From Clostridia bacterium (lineage in GTDB: Bacteria; Bacillota; Clostridia; Oscillospirales; Acutalibacteraceae), in assembly GCA_017416285.1 (NCBI GenBank), contig JAFQCU010000025.1, positions 1 through 64,000 on the forward strand: a stretch of 64,000 nt of DNA, read 5' to 3'. Each line of letters begins with the position of its first letter. The stretch's first letter is position 1. A program made the translations under genes and the position numbers. Of this stretch, positions 62,313 to 64,000 are shown piece by piece. A model generated the notes under the pieces. It was not told the DNA's origin and searched no databases. It saw only the letters and a list, made by a program, of their open reading frames with translations.

Positions 62313-63053
62313 TTATTCATAATCTACAACGTCAACCCAAGAAAGCAGAAATTCACGTTCTTCAGGCTTGCCTTTAACCGATTGCGAAGCCGCAACAATA
62401 GGCAACCACTTTTGAATATACTGACGTGCGGTATCGCTCTTTTTACAGAAAATATCCATATATTTTTTAGCAACGTCTTCCTTACCGTTAAGGCAGAAAA
62501 GTAAATACGTTCTTGCTACATCAGCAGAAGCGTTACCCTGTGTGGCGTGCGCCCAGTCAATAATATAAACCTTTTCATCGGGTGTAATTATCACGTTTGA
62601 GGGATATAAGTCGCCATGACAAACCTTGTTATGCTTCGGCATACCTGCTAAACGTGTATGAAGCTCGTAACGGGTGGTTGCGTCCAAATCGGTTTCATCA
62701 ATTTTGCGGTTCATTTTATCCTTAAGCTTTGTAAGCAAGGTGGATTTTTGCGCATGGATAAGCATTTGAACGTCGACAAACTGCTCAAGATATTTATCGA
62801 AATTTTCGGGATCTTTTTCCATTTTTTCAGCCAAGGTTTCACCCTCAACAAACTCTGTGACAAGCGCCCACTTTCCGTCAATCATCTTAACCTCTAAAAT
62901 TTTTGGAATATTAAGACCGGTTTCTTCAATTCGTGCCTGATTAAGCGCTTCGTTTAATATACCCGATTTTGAATAATTTTCATCGAATATTTTAATACGC
63001 TTATCGCCGTCCTTATAAATGGTTTTACCAACGCTTTTTGCAATAATTTCCAT
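62313..63053 (-). CDS. APH-like phosphotransferase (protein-kinase fold), substrate unknown
   Basis: A 246-residue small-molecule kinase of the aminoglycoside/choline-kinase type. KRIKIFD near residue 21 (ATP-binding Lys), EFVEGETLAEK near 71, the catalytic loop CHGDLYPSNV (about 149-158) and the metal-binding IIDWAHA are present. No close resistance-gene signature is visible; family members of this size in Clostridia phosphorylate sugars, choline-like or other small metabolites. It begins 12 bases after the adhE stop with AAGGAGTG as SD and is probably co-transcribed with it. The ATG at 63053 is chosen by that SD. Confidence 0.82.
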   Translation of the reverse strand: MEIIAKSVGKTIYKDGDKRIKIFDENYSKSGILNEALNQARIEETGLNIPKILEVKMIDGKWALVTEFVEGETLAEKMEKDPENFDKYLEQFVDVQMLIHAQKSTLLTKLKDKMNRKIDETDLDATTRYELHTRLAGMPKHNKVCHGDLYPSNVIITPDEKVYIIDWAHATQGNASADVARTYLLFCLNGKEDVAKKYMDIFCKKSDTARQYIQKWLPIVAASQSVKGKPEEREFLLSWVDVVDYE

Positions 63054-63065
63054 AAAATTCACTCC

Positions 63066-64000
63066 TTAAATATCCTTGTGTTCGCCATAATAAGCATTAA
63101 GATACATCTGCTTGATTTCGCTCATTAAGGGATAACGGGGGTTAGCGCCTGTGCACTGGTCGTCAAATGCTTGCTCTACCATTTCATCAAGATTCTGGAG
63201 GAATACCTTTTCGTCAATTCCATAATCCTTAATAGTCGCCTTAATTCCAACCCTTGCTTTAAGGTCATTAATTGCTTTTATAAGGTTTTCAAGCTTTTGT
63301 TCATCACTATCACCGCCAAGACCGAGATGATCAGCAATTTCTGCATAGCGTGCAAGTGTATGGGGGTGGTCATATTGCGAGAAGGTGCCCATTTTAACAG
63401 GTGTTTCGCTGGCATTAAAGCGAATAACCTCCTCAATCATAAGTGCGTTTGCAACACCGTGAGGCAAATGGTGGAAAGCACCAAGCTTATGCGCCATCGA
63501 GTGGCACACACCAAGAAATGCATTGGCAAAAGCCATACCTGCCATTGTAGCGGCGTTAGCCATCTTTTCACGGGCTTCAATATCGGTCTGACCGTTATCA
63601 TACGCACGGGGGAGATATTTGAAAATATTTTTAAGCGCACCCAATGCCAAGCCGTCTGTATAATCGGTAGCAAGCATTGCGGCATAGGCTTCAACAGCAT
63701 GAGTTACAGCATCAATACCGGAAGCCGCAGTAAGGCCCTTAGGCGCAGACATATGGAAATCGGTATCAATAATTGCCATATTCGGTAAAAGTTCATAGTC
63801 AGCTAAAGGATATTTAACGCCTGTATTTTCATCAGTAATAACCGCAAAGGGTGTTACCTCTGAACCTGTACCTGCAGAAGTAGGAACTGCGATAAAATAT
63901 GCCTTTTCGCCCATCTTGGGGAAGGTGTATACACGCTTGCGTATATCAATAAAGCGCATTGCCATATCCATAAAATCAGCATCGGGGTGTTCATAAAGCA
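63066..64000 (-). CDS. adhE: bifunctional aldehyde-alcohol dehydrogenase AdhE, C-terminal part (partial)
   Basis: The gene runs off the right edge; the window holds about 311 codons from within the iron-dependent alcohol dehydrogenase domain to the stop. LYEHPDADFMDMAMRFIDIR at the edge, followed by KRVYTFPKMGEKAYFIAVPT, is the typical AdhE junction to the ADH domain, distinguishing it from a stand-alone alcohol dehydrogenase. TSAGTGSEVTPFAVI (NAD/aldehyde site), the Fe ligands in GVCHSMAHKLGAFHHLPHG and the GANPRYPLMSEIKQMY ending are intact. AdhE reduces acetyl-CoA to ethanol, disposing of NADH in fermentation. The APH-like gene follows after 12 bases. Confidence 0.92.
   Translation of the reverse strand, partial: LYEHPDADFMDMAMRFIDIRKRVYTFPKMGEKAYFIAVPTSAGTGSEVTPFAVITDENTGVKYPLADYELLPNMAIIDTDFHMSAPKGLTAASGIDAVTHAVEAYAAMLATDYTDGLALGALKNIFKYLPRAYDNGQTDIEAREKMANAATMAGMAFANAFLGVCHSMAHKLGAFHHLPHGVANALMIEEVIRFNASETPVKMGTFSQYDHPHTLARYAEIADHLGLGGDSDEQKLENLIKAINDLKARVGIKATIKDYGIDEKVFLQNLDEMVEQAFDDQCTGANPRYPLMSEIKQMYLNAYYGEHKDI

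Noticed and set aside
63171..63788. Plus-strand open frame of 205 codons opposite adhE
   Set aside because: Antisense to a conserved AdhE domain; cysteine- and lysine-rich composition typical of a shadow frame, no SD.
1..64000. Prophage, IS element or conjugative element
   Set aside because: No transposase, integrase, capsid, relaxase or replication-initiator gene was recognised anywhere in the window.

Overview
The window looks like the chromosome of an uncultured low-to-moderate-GC Gram-positive anaerobe of the class Clostridia, probably Oscillospiraceae/Ruminococcaceae-like. The evidence is HprK, WhiA, a class B sortase, a stand-alone short ThiI paired with a cysteine desulfurase, the YceD-rpmF pair, a DUF512/PDZ radical-SAM protein next to Der, a fermentative AdhE, an orphan Na+-decarboxylase beta subunit, AAGGAGG-type ribosome binding sites and 17-bp-spaced sigma-A promoters. 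Most of the window is housekeeping sequence; no phage, CRISPR array, IS transposase or rRNA was seen.

Layout. 1-5221 (mostly minus): the start of rpmB, then an operon reading yceD, rpmF, a DUF512 radical-SAM protein, der, plsY, gpsA (ribosome maturation plus phospholipid precursors). 5377-9593: a small P-loop protein, pgi, a DD-carboxypeptidase, mnmA. 9637-17905: the conserved Firmicutes block hprK-murB-X-whiA-dnaE-pfkA, in which rapZ and yvcK are absent. Between whiA and dnaE sits a lone Imm11-like (DUF1629) gene bracketed by inverted copies of a palindromic repeat, one of which now encodes the WhiA C-terminus. 18059-23893 (plus): ychF, a YugP-type metallopeptidase, a CmpB-like membrane protein, alr, glpK, an alpha/beta hydrolase. 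24009-31334: eno (minus), then rlmB, a large catalytically dead P-type-ATPase-like protein, metG, tatD.

31385-38774 is more accessory: an N/Q-rich 47-residue protein behind a hairpin that covers its ribosome binding site, a double-GNAT protein, a class A PBP, a Na+-pump decarboxylase beta subunit with a tiny gamma-like partner, a frameshifted SGNH hydrolase and an unknown two-TM protein. 38814-46683 (minus): a MacB-like ABC transporter, sortase B, a degenerate membrane-anchored CinA-N-like protein coupled to pncC (CinA-C), thiI and a cysteine desulfurase. 46785-50783: an AGCS symporter, an M24 peptidase and prfC. 50900-57971 is a carbohydrate region: an internally deleted alkaline phosphatase lipoprotein, an MGH1-like glycosidase, GH29 fucosidase, GH94-type phosphorylase and galE. 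58020-60303 has tRNA-Arg(CCG), a hairpin array, a membrane protein with a terminator-like leader, pyridoxine/pyridoxamine kinase and tRNA-Gly(TCC). 60344-64000: an ABC-2 exporter pair with 21-bp-phased direct repeats at its promoter, an APH-like kinase and the C-terminal part of adhE.

Together the genes describe a sugar-fermenting anaerobe: Pgi, PfkA and Eno feed glycolysis, AdhE disposes of reductant, GlpK, GpsA and PlsY make or use glycerol-3-phosphate, and HprK implies PTS-based catabolite control. The best candidates for something undescribed are the dead P-type ATPase (26167-28632), the degenerate membrane-anchored CinA half (42669-43880), the inverted-repeat immunity cassette (14140-14871), and two compact RNA/regulatory structures (31339-31381 and 59112-59193).
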